DNA from: Kalmanozyma brasiliensis GHG001
Lineage: Eukaryota; Basidiomycota; Ustilaginomycetes; Ustilaginales
Direction of reading: 5' to 3'
Assembly: GCF_000497045.1 (NCBI RefSeq)
Contig: NW_015961970.1
Span: 744,802-808,801, forward strand
DNA length: 64,000 nt
The notes below the pieces were generated by a model. That model had not been told where the DNA came from. It ran no database searches and saw only the letters and a list, made by a program, of their open reading frames with translations. Both the position numbers and the translations under genes were made by a program. The first letter of the stretch is position 1, and each line of letters starts with the position of its first letter. Of this stretch, positions 1-9,802 are shown piece by piece.

Positions 1-3000
1 ACCTTCCTCTCGTGCAGATCCAACAGACTCGCTGCGGTCCTGAACTTGTCGAGCAACCGAATGACGTGTCGCGCCTCGCGCATCTCGGCCAACCCGCTGC
101 TGATCGCCTCCATCGTGTCGTGGTGTGCGTACCAGGGGGAGAAGCTGTCCGACTTCGGGGCGAGGTCTCGCGCGAGGGGGAGTTTTGCGCTCGGATCGAT
201 GTAGAATGCGCTTGGTTCGATGCGGGGCTCGTCGGATTCGAGGTCCGAATCGGCTTCTTCGGAGATGGACGGCCGGTCGAAGGGTAGCTCAACGTAGGGG
301 TCGTCTTCTGTTCGACCTTCGTGTCGGCGTTTGGGCGGGGAGGAGGGGCCGCCCGTCGTATCCGGTCCGTGGGCTGATGCGGGATCCAGAACGCTATCTG
401 CCGGCAACGGGTCGAAAGAAGCCAAGTCGTCCTCCGCTGACACATCTTCGTCGATCGGACGAACGCCAACCCTGTCCGCCTCAGCTTCGACCGCTGCATC
501 TGCGCTCGCCTTGGTCTGCTTGTCCGCACTCAGCTGCGAGCGCATCCAAGCGTTCGGTGGATCACGATAGAGCACATGCTCGACGACCGAAAGAGCCTCC
601 TCGAGCTGCCCACCTCGAGCCATCGAAATGACCAGATGATTCCAGTTGTCCGAGTCGAATCCGAACCCATCGTTTTTGGCCCGCGTCCAGATCTTGGCCA
701 CCTCCTCGTGCCGACCCGCGGCGGAGAGGAGGTCGATCATGATCGAGACCGGAAGACAGATCATGTTGCGGCTGCTAGCGTCTTGTCGACGCTGAGCTGA
801 GGTTTGAACGGCCCTGGCGCCCGATGCGACATTCACATCGTCGGACCGGCTGTAGGCGTAAACCCGGCGACTCTTGCTGCGAGACGCTTCCAGCGCGGTA
901 GCGTAGATCTGCTCGAACAGTTGCAGTGCGGCGTCGATATCGCCCGCCCTTCGATACGCATCGAGAAGCGGCGTCAGCGCGGGTACGGATAAGCGATGGA
1001 GATGGCGTGCCATGGTCTTGAGCGTGCTTTCGACCTTTTCGGGCTCGCCTCGACGAGCTTGGGCCACCATCAGCACCGTATACAGCGTCTCGAACGGCGC
1101 GCTGTCCTTGGCCGCCAGCCTTGTGCCGCTAGCCAAGCTCTTCTCCGCCTTTTGCATCTGGGCCAGTTCCGTGCGAGTCGCCGAGGCATTCCATGACGTC
1201 GGCCGGAACGTCTTTTTGGCCTCGTCGGCGATCAGCTGCGAAACGAGGTTGCATGCCAGATCGTAGTTGGCCTCGTTCTCGCTCAGCGCATAGCTGTGGA
1301 CCATGATACCCCAAGTGATGGCGCTGGGGGCGAGCTTCCGACTTTGCATCTCGTCAAAGTAGTCTTTGGCCTCCTGGTGATCGCCGAGACGAAGATAGCC
1401 GTGGATCATGATGGTGAAGTGGTAGATGTTGGCGCCTTGACCCGCACCTGCTCCAGCGATGTCCGGCAGGACCGCCTCGGCTTCCGAAAACACCTCTTCG
1501 GCAACGTCCATGAGACCAGCGTCGCACGCGCTTTGCAGCATCAGCGCGTAGGTGTTGGCGTTGGGGACTAGTCGCAGCTTTCGTACACTGTCAACGAACT
1601 TCATCACCTTCTGAACGGGCAGGGAACTGAGCACGTACGCCTTGAGGATGATGTTGCACACCTCAATGGTAGGGCGAAGTCGAACATCGCCGTGGTTCTG
1701 CATCCACGCAAAGAGGCGGATGGCGACTTCGTACAGCCCAGACTCGACGAAACAGTTGAGCAAGGCGGCGTACGTGATGCGGTCCGGGATCTTGCCAGCT
1801 GCAATCATGGCACGAAGCGCGTGGGCAGCCGAGTCGGGATCGCGGCGCAAGGTGAAGCCATGGATGAGGATGGTATAGGTGTACTTGTCCGGCTGAGCAC
1901 CAAACTCCTTCATTTGGTCGAAGATGGCGAGGGCGGCGTCGATGTTGGTCCTGCGCACGTGCATGTCGATGACAAGATTGAAGTCGGACGATCTGGGCGT
2001 CACACCTCTTTCGATCGCCTGCGTCAGGTACGATTCGGCTAGATCGACGTCATCGGCGCGATTGCAGGCCTTGAGGAGAAGGCCATACGCGTGGCCGTCC
2101 AGGGGTCGTTTGCCTTTGGCGCACTCGTCTTGGTGACGAGCTTCAAAGTCGTGATGTTCAGCCAGCCGGTCATGCAGGGTGTGCAGGTCCCCGCGGGACG
2201 CGGCGAGCTCGATCATGACGGTTCGTGCAAAGGCATCGTGATTGGGAAGGTTGCGCCTCTTGAGGTGAGCCAGAAGCAGCGTGACTCGATCGGCTCGGTT
2301 GTGCTTGGCCCAGCCGATGGTCACTGTTCGCAAAAGTTGGGGCGATGCTAGACGATGGTCTTCGGATTTGGAGTTGGTGATGCGGTGGAAGAGCGCCTCG
2401 AGACGTGCCGACGGTGCCTGACCGCCGCTTCCTTGTATGATGCGGTCAAGGATCATGGGCGACACGGGCACGCCCCGAGACCACAAATCGTCATAGAACT
2501 CGAGAGCCTTTTCCGAGCTCTTGCGGAGCACAGATCGAAGCAAAACGCCACAACCCTGCACGAAGCCTGGCTGTTCCGCATCGCGGCCCTGTTGCAATTC
2601 GTCGAGGAGACGATGCGGGTCCTTTGCCTGGGACAGACAGTGCAGGAAGGAGGTTCGAGCGTTCTTGAAAGCACTGTGCGAAAGCAGAAAGGCGTGCGGC
2701 GAATCGATGAACCAATCGAGGCAATCCTTGATGGGGTCGCTGGATTCCGTGGTGCTGAGCAGGCCATCCTGTGGCTCTGCCAGCTTGCTGTTGTCCTGAG
2801 AGAGTTTCGGCTTGAATCCGACAATCTTGGGGAGCTCCTGTGGGTTGATGCGGCAGTTGATCTGAAAGTCGACCGAATCCATGACGGTAAGCATAGCGAG
2901 GTGAATCGGAGACAGACAGTCGCTCTGTGCTTGTGCATCGGTCTGATACTTGTAGATGTCAGGTCGACAGCGTAGCAGTGCCTCATCCATGAGTTTGAGA

Positions 3001-4031
3001 GCTGCGATGGGCTGAGACTGGAGAGCGACGGACAAGGGCTCGAGCAAGGCGACTCCAAAGTTGGAATGCCTCAATATCGATGGTGGTGCCTGGCCCTGAG
3101 AGGTCTGCCTCTGAGCGAGAAGAAGTTGGCAATCTTGAGCGATGGCGTGAAGGCGTCGGCCGTAGAGGTAGCGCAATGCCTTGATCGTAGGCACGTGGAC
3201 CTGATTGGTACTGAACAGATGGACGGCGATGGCTAGCCAGTTTGCGATCGCGACGCGTGTGGCGAGAGGGAGCGCTTCTTTGTGCGCATGCTCCTGATAC
3301 ATGTGCCAGAGATCCTGAGCTGCACGTCTGCGAAGGCTGAGACCGCCCGCAGAGCTTCTTTGCTGCCATCCTTCCGTGAATTGGGCCCTCAGCTCTCCGA
3401 TGACCTTATGGACGCGACGATCCAATTGAAGGTCTTCGGCTCGGGCTGCTTTGCGAGGCTGCCATGAAGCGACCCAGTGCTTCGGTCGGTCATGAAGTAC
3501 ATTCGATGGAGTGCCGAATAATGTTGATGTCTGTGAAACATGCTGCCGATGTTTCTTGGCTTGTGAAGAGTAGACGGGAGGCGACAGAGGCGACTGCTGG
3601 CCGTGGTTGATATGCGAGTCTGGGTCCTCGCTGACAGCAGCTGCAGCCGATGCGTGTTGTCGACGTGATGTCAGAGACGTTGGGTGATTGGATGCTATCC
3701 TATGAATTGCGGGTCTAGTGGTGTTATCCGGCAAGAAGGGCTGCCGCGACCGATTGCGAGGCGAGAAGCCTTGCTTCGCTCGACTAGAAGCTAGGACTGA
3801 TACTGCGGGAGGCTGAGAGCTGCAACGCGGTGCCGGGAAAGCAGAGGCTGCGGCAATGCGACGGGGCTTGGTCGAGCAAGTGGCGTTGGCCGGACCTACC
3901 ACACCATCGAACCTATCGATGTCAGCAGCTAAGCGACATATACGACGGGCCAGGGCGAGCAGACCAAGCAGGCTGTCGCTCTGCGAGGAGCTCGCCCGCA
4001 CGAGGGCTGGGGGTAGTGGTGGCGGCCTCAT
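1..4031 (-). CDS. Pentatricopeptide repeat (PPR) protein, probably mitochondrial; 3' end outside window
   Basis: An open minus-strand frame runs without a stop from the ATG at 4031-4029 past the left edge, giving more than 1340 residues, so the C-terminus is missing. An in-frame TAG sits just upstream of the ATG. Tandem helical repeats of about 35 residues typical of PPR proteins recur, with motifs such as PDKYTYTILIHGF (about 2.1-1.85 kb), PDRITYAALLNCF, RPTIEVCNIILKAY and PNANTYALMLQSA. PPR proteins bind organellar RNA and act in mitochondrial RNA stability, processing or translation. The first 70 residues are rich in Arg, Ser and Ala and lack acidic clusters, which fits a mitochondrial presequence. 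An acidic linker appears near 0.2-0.5 kb. The specific RNA target cannot be read from the sequence. The gene is divergent from YAF9. Confidence 0.88.
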   Translation of the reverse strand, partial: MRPPPLPPALVRASSSQSDSLLGLLALARRICRLAADIDRFDGVVGPANATCSTKPRRIAAASAFPAPRCSSQPPAVSVLASSRAKQGFSPRNRSRQPFLPDNTTRPAIHRIASNHPTSLTSRRQHASAAAAVSEDPDSHINHGQQSPLSPPVYSSQAKKHRQHVSQTSTLFGTPSNVLHDRPKHWVASWQPRKAARAEDLQLDRRVHKVIGELRAQFTEGWQQRSSAGGLSLRRRAAQDLWHMYQEHAHKEALPLATRVAIANWLAIAVHLFSTNQVHVPTIKALRYLYGRRLHAIAQDCQLLLAQRQTSQGQAPPSILRHSNFGVALLEPLSVALQSQPIAALKLMDEALLRCRPDIYKYQTDAQAQSDCLSPIHLAMLTVMDSVDFQINCRINPQELPKIVGFKPKLSQDNSKLAEPQDGLLSTTESSDPIKDCLDWFIDSPHAFLLSHSAFKNARTSFLHCLSQAKDPHRLLDELQQGRDAEQPGFVQGCGVLLRSVLRKSSEKALEFYDDLWSRGVPVSPMILDRIIQGSGGQAPSARLEALFHRITNSKSEDHRLASPQLLRTVTIGWAKHNRADRVTLLLAHLKRRNLPNHDAFARTVMIELAASRGDLHTLHDRLAEHHDFEARHQDECAKGKRPLDGHAYGLLLKACNRADDVDLAESYLTQAIERGVTPRSSDFNLVIDMHVRRTNIDAALAIFDQMKEFGAQPDKYTYTILIHGFTLRRDPDSAAHALRAMIAAGKIPDRITYAALLNCFVESGLYEVAIRLFAWMQNHGDVRLRPTIEVCNIILKAYVLSSLPVQKVMKFVDSVRKLRLVPNANTYALMLQSACDAGLMDVAEEVFSEAEAVLPDIAGAGAGQGANIYHFTIMIHGYLRLGDHQEAKDYFDEMQSRKLAPSAITWGIMVHSYALSENEANYDLACNLVSQLIADEAKKTFRPTSWNASATRTELAQMQKAEKSLASGTRLAAKDSAPFETLYTVLMVAQARRGEPEKVESTLKTMARHLHRLSVPALTPLLDAYRRAGDIDAALQLFEQIYATALEASRSKSRRVYAYSRSDDVNVASGARAVQTSAQRRQDASSRNMICLPVSIMIDLLSAAGRHEEVAKIWTRAKNDGFGFDSDNWNHLVISMARGGQLEEALSVVEHVLYRDPPNAWMRSQLSADKQTKASADAAVEAEADRVGVRPIDEDVSAEDDLASFDPLPADSVLDPASAHGPDTTGGPSSPPKRRHEGRTEDDPYVELPFDRPSISEEADSDLESDEPRIEPSAFYIDPSAKLPLARDLAPKSDSFSPWYAHHDTMEAISSGLAEMREARHVIRLLDKFRTAASLLDLHERK

Positions 4032-4681
4032 GCAGGTGCTCTACTTCGGATCGAAGTGAGGCGCCGCCCTCACGCACTAGCACCCTCGGCGGCTGGAATG
4101 GAACGGGTCGAGTCGTAATGATTTGGTCGTCATGCGAGGGATGAAGTACGCGAAGCCATTGGGAAATGCTTGCTGATTACTAGGGCGATGAAAGGACCGA
4201 GCCGCCCAGACTGCCTTGAAGCTGTCGAAGCCAGAGAGAAGAGCAGTCGTTGTCTAGGACTTGGGTTGCGCAGCAGTGAGCGTGCTGAGGTGACTTCTTG
4301 CGCGGCTTTATAATATGACTAGCCTGCTCAAGCTTGGCTGAGCTGGAGTGTGATGTGATGAGAAGGTGCGAATGTGACGAGCTGAAAGGGAAGGAAGCAA
4401 GCATGTCATTTCTGAAAGTGTTGCTCAGTGTCCAAAAAAGCTCAAGAAATAACGTCAGCCAAGCGGTTCTTCCGATTTGCTGCCTGCACTTTTTTAGGAA
4501 GAGCCGAAACAGAGGTCGCAAGACCCGTTTCGGTCCCTTTTTCTCCACTTCTCGCCCCTTTCTCGCCCGACAAGCCTCTAGGAGCGGATGTCGGAAATTG
4601 AACACGCCTCAAGACCCTTACTTTTGGAGAGGGCTGCTCGCTCTTCTTGACCTTCCCATCATCCACCCATCTCCGCACATC
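4032..4681. promoter_or_regulatory. Divergent intergenic region between the PPR gene and YAF9
   Basis: About 650 bp separate the two divergent start codons. A TATA-like stretch (TTTATAATATG) lies at about 4306-4316. The YAF9-proximal 150 bp is pyrimidine-rich on the plus strand, as is common for leaders in these fungi. No separate gene is seen. The YAF9 frame is open upstream to about 4334, but this lacks family similarity and is taken as leader. Confidence 0.4.
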
Positions 4682-5974
4682 ATGTCGAACAAACGGGTCC
4701 GAGGACTAGCCATTCATCGGCCAATCCTCTACGGATCGACCTCGACACCCCTCACACCTGCAGAGAAGCTAGCAGCGCCACCAGACCACACGCACAAGTG
4801 GACCGTCGCGGTTCGCAGTGCAGCCTCCCTCCCTCTCCCTTCGCTCTCTGCCATCTCAGGCGCGCCAAACAATGCCAACTTCGAACAGGGCTCCGAGATC
4901 GGCGCAGTCAATGCTGCAGCTGGGTCTGCGACACCATCGACTACCCCGGCAGCAGCAGGCTCATCTGCCACCATCTCGACACGCGGGCGCGACCAGGAAC
5001 ACGACTACCACAAGATGGTCGGCAACAAGGACGACATCTCCCACTACATCAAGCGCGTTCAGTTCAAGCTGCACGACACATATCCGCAGCCAACACGGAA
5101 TGTCGATCGTTTCCCGTTCCATGTGACCGAGACAGGTTGGGGAGAGTTTGAGATTCAGATCAAAATCTTCTTTGTCCCCGAGGCCAACGAGAAGCCTTTG
5201 ACGCTGTTTCACCATCTCAAGCTGCATCCTTGGTTGCAGAATGTGGCTGCTGTCGAGGCGGAACCGGCACCGCCAGCGATACCACCATCGATGCCGCCAG
5301 CCGACACCTTGGATCCGGCGGACACCTCGATGGAGGCAGGCGACGACGGCGAGCAGAACGCTGCTGCTTCGACAAGCTCAAACGAGCCAAAGCAGGAGCC
5401 CGAGACAGACAGCATGGACGTCGACACCATTACTGCTCCGACAGCTCCGACAGAAGCCACGACAACTCCAGCCGCAGCTGTAAACACAAACGACGCATCG
5501 ACCACCGACGCGCCCAAACCCGCGCTCCCCCCCGTCGTCCACTCATGGCAGTACGACGAGATCGTCTTCCCTGAACCGATGGAGCCCTTCTACGACATCC
5601 TCTCCACACACCCTCCGACGCCCCTCCCCGTCGTGTCCGCACTAGCCTTCGCCGACCCCGCGGCATACCGCTCCTACCTGTACGCCAAAGCGGACGCAGC
5701 CAAGAACCCGACCACCTCGGCCCCACCGCCGATCCCCCCGCACCCACTGCACACGCCCACGGGCTACCTATTCGACGCGCTCTCGCTCGAGGCGCAGAAC
5801 GCCGAAGCCGACCGCATCGACCTCGCGCGTGTCGCAGCGATTCGAGAACTGGAAAAGGGCCGCGAGCAGCTGATTCGGGCGGAGAAGTCGCTCAAAGAGG
5901 CCCGAAATCGCATTGCCAGTCTCAACAACGCCGCTCTCACTCAGACCAGCTCCACCGTTCAGTCCACATCGTAG
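4682..5974 (+). CDS. YAF9: Yaf9-type YEATS domain protein (SWR1/NuA4 subunit)
   Basis: The protein is 430 aa from the ATG at 4682. Yaf9 reads acylated histone H3 and is shared by the SWR1 remodeller (H2A.Z deposition) and the NuA4 acetyltransferase in the nucleus. Seen directly: the HTHKW motif (about 36-40), then IKRVQFKLHDTYPQPTR and ETGWGEFEIQIKIFF (about 123-164), a strong YEATS core including the aromatic-cage GWGEF. The chain resumes at YDEIVFPEP near 295 and ends in a charged coiled coil (about 375-415), where Yaf9 normally contacts its complexes. Two low-complexity insertions break the domain: residues about 46-113, right after the HTHKW strand, and an acidic Ala/Thr/Pro stretch about 188-290. 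The yeast protein is about 226 aa, so nearly half of this one is insertion. The frame stays open through both. Confidence 0.93.
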   Translation: MSNKRVRGLAIHRPILYGSTSTPLTPAEKLAAPPDHTHKWTVAVRSAASLPLPSLSAISGAPNNANFEQGSEIGAVNAAAGSATPSTTPAAAGSSATISTRGRDQEHDYHKMVGNKDDISHYIKRVQFKLHDTYPQPTRNVDRFPFHVTETGWGEFEIQIKIFFVPEANEKPLTLFHHLKLHPWLQNVAAVEAEPAPPAIPPSMPPADTLDPADTSMEAGDDGEQNAAASTSSNEPKQEPETDSMDVDTITAPTAPTEATTTPAAAVNTNDASTTDAPKPALPPVVHSWQYDEIVFPEPMEPFYDILSTHPPTPLPVVSALAFADPAAYRSYLYAKADAAKNPTTSAPPPIPPHPLHTPTGYLFDALSLEAQNAEADRIDLARVAAIRELEKGREQLIRAEKSLKEARNRIASLNNAALTQTSSTVQSTS

Positions 5975-6009
5975 TCTTTGTATCGAAATGTATTTGTATC
6001 GTTCTGATC

Positions 6010-6570
6010 TTATGAGTGGGTGGGAACCTGACAACCAACAAAGCTGCTGTATATGGGTAGAGGATCGTTTTCGTGGCCCTTCTCGCCGAATTCGGCGCGG
6101 AGAAACTGATCAAAGACGTAAGGCACCCAGTCGACGCCGTTGACGATGCACGTGGCTGTGTAGGCCGAGAGAAAGGTGCCATCGCTCGCCGTGGTTGCGC
6201 CGCCCGTGCAGCCGGTTCGGTATTTGACGTGCTTCAGAGGGTCACCGTCGTCGTCTCGGCCCTTTCGCGAGGCCTGCTTGACTGTGGAGGTGAACGGAGG
6301 GGTGGATTTGAGTTGGCGAATGTGTTTCGAGCGCATGTCGTCCCGAAAGCGAGCGCAGAAGACGGTAAAGGCGGGACAGAGGGCCGAGGCTGGAGGACCG
6401 GGTGGACCAACGGCAAAGGTGCACGCCGAAACGAGCGCGCCCGAATCGCGCGGGTACGGAGGCAGCGTCCCGCTCCATTGCGGCGATGCTGCTGAGTCTG
6501 GGTGGTTGAGCTGGTCGGCCGCCGACAGCACCAGCTGCGCCAATGCTAGGATCGAGCTTGGCAGCTTCAT
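6010..6570 (-). CDS. Small secreted cysteine-containing protein, candidate effector
   Basis: The frame is 186 aa from the ATG at 6570. The open frame extends 30 codons upstream, but this ATG puts a signal-peptide-like N-terminus at the start: Lys2, then a hydrophobic stretch (about residues 5-18) ending in an AxA-like SAA. The mature part has six cysteines (50, 65, 72, 121, 141, 180), consistent with up to three disulfides, and no transmembrane segment or recognised domain. Smut genomes encode many small secreted proteins of this form that act at the plant interface, so effector status is inferred only from form. It is convergent with YAF9, with 35 bp between the stop codons. The closest alternative is a secreted protein of unrelated function. 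Confidence 0.6.
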   Translation of the reverse strand: MKLPSSILALAQLVLSAADQLNHPDSAASPQWSGTLPPYPRDSGALVSACTFAVGPPGPPASALCPAFTVFCARFRDDMRSKHIRQLKSTPPFTSTVKQASRKGRDDDGDPLKHVKYRTGCTGGATTASDGTFLSAYTATCIVNGVDWVPYVFDQFLRAEFGEKGHENDPLPIYSSFVGCQVPTHS

Positions 6571-7042
6571 CGTCACACTCTGCGAATGGAGAGATGGTGT
6601 TGGTGGTCGTAACCACACCCTCACACAACTCCAATTCACATGTACTAAGTTACGTATCATCTGACAAGCAACAGGAGCTCGCTGTCATAGCCGGCTCGGC
6701 GTGACAAGTCCGCCAAGGCGTGCGTCAACGGCGCAGTGCTGAAACCCTGTCTGTGGGAAAAAAGGCTCAGGGTCCGCATGGCTCGGCGTCCTCGCGTCGG
6801 GCTTGGAAACGGAAATCCCAGGCTGTCGAGCATGCACGTCGGCAAGTTTGTAGCGCAGGAACCGAGCTGTTTGTGGCTGACGGCATCTGCTGGGTGCATC
6901 TTCGCGAGCCATCATCAGGTAGCAGCGACGACTGGTGTCAAGCACGGTACACAAGTCTTTGTTCCTGATCGCACTCTCATCACTCATGAGATCATCTTCA
7001 GAGATGAGGTGTCGATCAAGTCTTTGATGCATTGTCCAACCT
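6571..7042. other. Intergenic region, no gene seen
   Basis: This 470-bp stretch lies upstream of the secreted-protein gene and downstream of the acyltransferase gene, both on the minus strand. Short open frames on both strands show no domain, signal or codon pattern that sets them apart. It presumably holds the promoter of the secreted-protein gene and the 3' UTR of the acyltransferase gene. Confidence 0.4.
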
Positions 7043-8536
7043 TCACGCACTCGGTCCATATGCCTTTCCAGCAAGCATCAATCCCAAGCTCTTCACCGTG
7101 AAGCCCTCCAAAATGTCCTTGGTCATGACCTGCTTCTGCAATATGCTGTCCAAAAACAAGGACCCGGGTCCCAACAGCACTGTGAACATCCACACCCTCC
7201 TCGCAAACGCTATCGCCTTCCTGTGCTTCTTCCATCCTGTCGGCAGAGCATCGAGTACGGCTCTCTCGAGCAAAATCCCAAGCCCCTGGCTGACAAAGAA
7301 CGTCACCATGCCCACATCGATCATCCCAGCTAGCAACGTGGGCAGGCTAAGCTTCGCGGTGGGACTCACGCGAAGTCGGGCGAACATAATCGAATGCTGC
7401 ACGCCGGACCAGAAGAAGACGTAGAGCGTCTGCAATGCGGGTTGGCGGGAGAACGGCATGATCGAGGCCATGTTGAGGTAGTCCCGCTGCGAAGTGGCGT
7501 GCCAGCTTCGCGCCCACAGACGCGCGATGCTGGGCGACGTCAAAGGCCGCTCGAAGGAGGAGAGGAAGCAGGTTGCCGGTGTTGGTCTCCAGAAGAGCAG
7601 AACGATGCTCTCGAGGAAGCCCGGGGCGAGGAAGATCGCGCCTCCCACCGAAGCAACCGCGATGATGCCGGTCAGAAAGGGCAGCTCGGTGATGCTCGAT
7701 GGGGTTCCTAGCAGGACAAAGTGCTTCTTGGTAAAAGTCGATGGCAAGATCGCGTGCCAGAAGGCGTGAGATCGTGGTGAGTCCACGGGCACGTAGAGGC
7801 CTAGGACCGAGATGAGTTCCGACGTCGGAGCAGACAGAGCGTACAGCCATCGGAAAGATACCCACATCGCAAGGGTCTGCAGCAGGCCTGTCCAGAGCGG
7901 CATCTCTGGCTGCCCGAATCGTCGAACAGGCGCATGGATCGGAATATCCTCAGGCCGACACCAATGGACGTTGAGGTGGCGCGACCATTCGTTCAAGCCC
8001 TTTTTAGACCACTCCAGCGCTCTTCCTTGCTTGGGCAGGAGAAGACTGGTACCTGGACGTCTTAATAGGAGCACGTCAATGCCGTAGACCAACCGACCCC
8101 ACGACCAGAGCTTCGGAAAGTCGACCTCCTTCCACTCGTACTGGGTGTAGCCCATTTGTATCTCGTACACGGGACGCTGGGCGTTCTTGACGAAGGGCCG
8201 GATGGGTCGAGGACCTCCCTTGGAGTAGACGAGGCAGATCTCGACGATCTTGCACATGAGCGTCCAGGTGACGGTGGGGATGGCCAAGTCACGCAGCGGA
8301 TTGCCGCAAGTGATTCGACGGTCGAATGCGAGCGGTATTGAGACGGATGCCAGCGCTGGGAAAGATGCGAGGCGAATGAGACGCCATGTTGGCGATCGAG
8401 ATGGCAGAGTGAGGCAGAGAAAGAAGAGCCATAGGACGCAGAAGAGGATGCTGGGTATGGCAGGTCGAAAGTTGGGCTCCCAGCTCGCTTGGAGGGGTCC
8501 GCGAGGTGGAGGCACCACTGCCTTGCCAAACACCAT
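7043..8536 (-). CDS. Wax-synthase-like membrane-bound O-acyltransferase
   Basis: The protein is 497 aa from the ATG at 8536. It is a multi-pass membrane protein with hydrophobic segments near residues 27-45, 55-70, 215-235, 285-300 and several near the C-terminus. The segment around 336-355 (SIARLWARSWHATSQRDYL) matches the (F/L)W.R.WH signature of the fungal wax synthase/MBOAT family; His346 would be the catalytic histidine. Family members move an acyl group from acyl-CoA to an alcohol or to a hydroxyl of a secondary metabolite, usually in the ER. The substrate cannot be inferred: no terpene, glycolipid or polyketide genes lie nearby. The next gene with a confident role is mitochondrial uL14. 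Confidence 0.8.
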   Translation of the reverse strand: MVFGKAVVPPPRGPLQASWEPNFRPAIPSILFCVLWLFFLCLTLPSRSPTWRLIRLASFPALASVSIPLAFDRRITCGNPLRDLAIPTVTWTLMCKIVEICLVYSKGGPRPIRPFVKNAQRPVYEIQMGYTQYEWKEVDFPKLWSWGRLVYGIDVLLLRRPGTSLLLPKQGRALEWSKKGLNEWSRHLNVHWCRPEDIPIHAPVRRFGQPEMPLWTGLLQTLAMWVSFRWLYALSAPTSELISVLGLYVPVDSPRSHAFWHAILPSTFTKKHFVLLGTPSSITELPFLTGIIAVASVGGAIFLAPGFLESIVLLFWRPTPATCFLSSFERPLTSPSIARLWARSWHATSQRDYLNMASIMPFSRQPALQTLYVFFWSGVQHSIMFARLRVSPTAKLSLPTLLAGMIDVGMVTFFVSQGLGILLERAVLDALPTGWKKHRKAIAFARRVWMFTVLLGPGSLFLDSILQKQVMTKDILEGFTVKSLGLMLAGKAYGPSA

Positions 8537-8706
8537 CGCAGCGGACGTCTCACGGATTGGGCGAGGTATCTAGAGATGGGAGTCAGGAAGGAAGAATGAT
8601 GGGAGACACATCACTCGCACGTTGTAGCGGAGGGGACTTGTCTAATAGCTGCAGGCTAGGCGGTTGACAGCCGTTAGCAGGTGGAATGACATCAGAAGCG
8701 TGCAAC

Positions 8707-9027
8707 TCAGCTTTGATTTTTTGGTTCTTCTGAACGCGTGACATCAAAGGGTTCAGGCTGTGTTGCAGGTGATGAACCGAAGGTGGGACCGATCCTCATC
8801 GTCCACTCAGACTGTTCCTCTGAAAGCACAGGTCTCGGAAGGTTCTCATTCCTAGACTGCTCTTCGGCAGGTCCAACTCGATAGCCGACTGGCTTATCTT
8901 CCGAGGATCGAGTCCAGCCACTAATCACGAGCTCGGACCCACAGGAGCCAAGTCTTTGCTCAAAGGAGGCGGCACGAATGGGACCAGGTGAGGGTGTCAC
9001 GCGGTAGCTTCCGCTTGAGCCTGCCAT
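8707..9027 (-). CDS. Hypothetical 106-aa open frame
   Basis: An ATG-initiated frame sits between the acyltransferase and uL14m genes. The product is hydrophilic and rich in Ser, Glu and Pro, with no signal peptide, membrane segment or domain. Three short similar pieces (YRVTPSPGP, YRVGPAEEQ, MRIGPTFGS) occur along it. This is weak internal repetition and the main reason to list it. It could equally be a chance frame in the roughly 870 bp between the flanking genes. Confidence 0.22.
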   Translation of the reverse strand: MAGSSGSYRVTPSPGPIRAASFEQRLGSCGSELVISGWTRSSEDKPVGYRVGPAEEQSRNENLPRPVLSEEQSEWTMRIGPTFGSSPATQPEPFDVTRSEEPKNQS

Positions 9028-9403
9028 TCGAAGATCGGGTCATATCATCCGCGGCCTTGACTCACACATCGCATCAAAGAAAATCTGACGTTGTGCTTGA
9101 ATCGATCACTCTCGGCCTCCGAAGTTGTTGCGCTTCGAACCGGCAACATTGAGCGCTCGGCAACAGAGTTGGTCGATGTCGATCCGAGACAGCAACGATG
9201 GCCCCCTCAAACGTTCTATGACAGGCTCAAGTCAGAAGCGCAGATGCGGTAGAGGGTTGCGGTGACTGAGTTGAGAGAGTGATATGCGTAAAGATACAAG
9301 TACAATTGTGGGTCGAAAGACGGCGGGGTCGACTGGGCTTATGGAGCTTGTTGCCGAGCGATGCTTTTTGAGACGGTCGTAGGGCTGGAACCGTGACTGC
9401 GAA
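9028..9403. other. Intergenic region downstream of uL14m, no gene seen
   Basis: About 375 bp between the uL14m stop and the start of the weak 106-aa frame. Only short shadow frames are present. No tRNA, repeat or long hairpin was noticed. Confidence 0.4.
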
Positions 9404-9802
9404 TCAGATGACCTTGGGAGCCAAACTCGCGATCTTACCCCACCCTGCCGCACGGAGCTCGTTGGCAACGACACCATTGACTCGGGTCCCCAGCGGCTCT
9501 TTCTTGTTGTTGAGGAGCACGCAAGCATTGTCGTCGAATCGGATGACCCGGCCGTCCGGCCTCGTCATCTCCTTCTTGGTACGCACGATTACGGCATGTC
9601 GGACGTCGCCTCTTCGCACCTTCTGTGTACTTGCTTGACCTGGAGTGTTGGAGATGGGCCGTGCCTTTTGTACGACAACAACGATCTCGTCACCGACCCG
9701 ACCGAGGCCCTGTGTTGTCTTGTTTCGCAGTACATTGACACACTCTGCAATAAGGCCTCCCGAGTTGTCGATGATGGCCATGCGCGCTTTGAGGCCCAAC
9801 AT
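9404..9802 (-). CDS. MRPL38: Mitochondrial large-subunit ribosomal protein uL14m (L14/Mrpl38 family)
   Basis: The conserved uL14 fold begins at [15 protein letters not shown], and the ATG at 9802 places it at residue 1, giving 132 aa against 122 for bacterial L14 and 138 for yeast Mrpl38. Further L14 landmarks are the [13 protein letters not shown] segment, [20 protein letters not shown] and the C-terminal ELR...IASLAP. Lack of the extra elements of cytosolic uL14 supports mitochondrial placement. The frame is open 93 codons upstream to 10081, but that part has no L14 similarity. On the coding strand a CTCACACAG about 16 bp before the ATG could be an acceptor, so a 5' UTR intron or short upstream exon is possible. 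Confidence 0.85.
   Translation of the reverse strand: MLGLKARMAIIDNSGGLIAECVNVLRNKTTQGLGRVGDEIVVVVQKARPISNTPGQASTQKVRRGDVRHAVIVRTKKEMTRPDGRVIRFDDNACVLLNNKKEPLGTRVNGVVANELRAAGWGKIASLAPKVI

Noticed and set aside
8734..8739. ACGCGT hexamer near the acyltransferase gene
   Set aside because: It lies inside a weak open frame and is a lone hexamer; several are expected by chance in a GC-rich window of this size.
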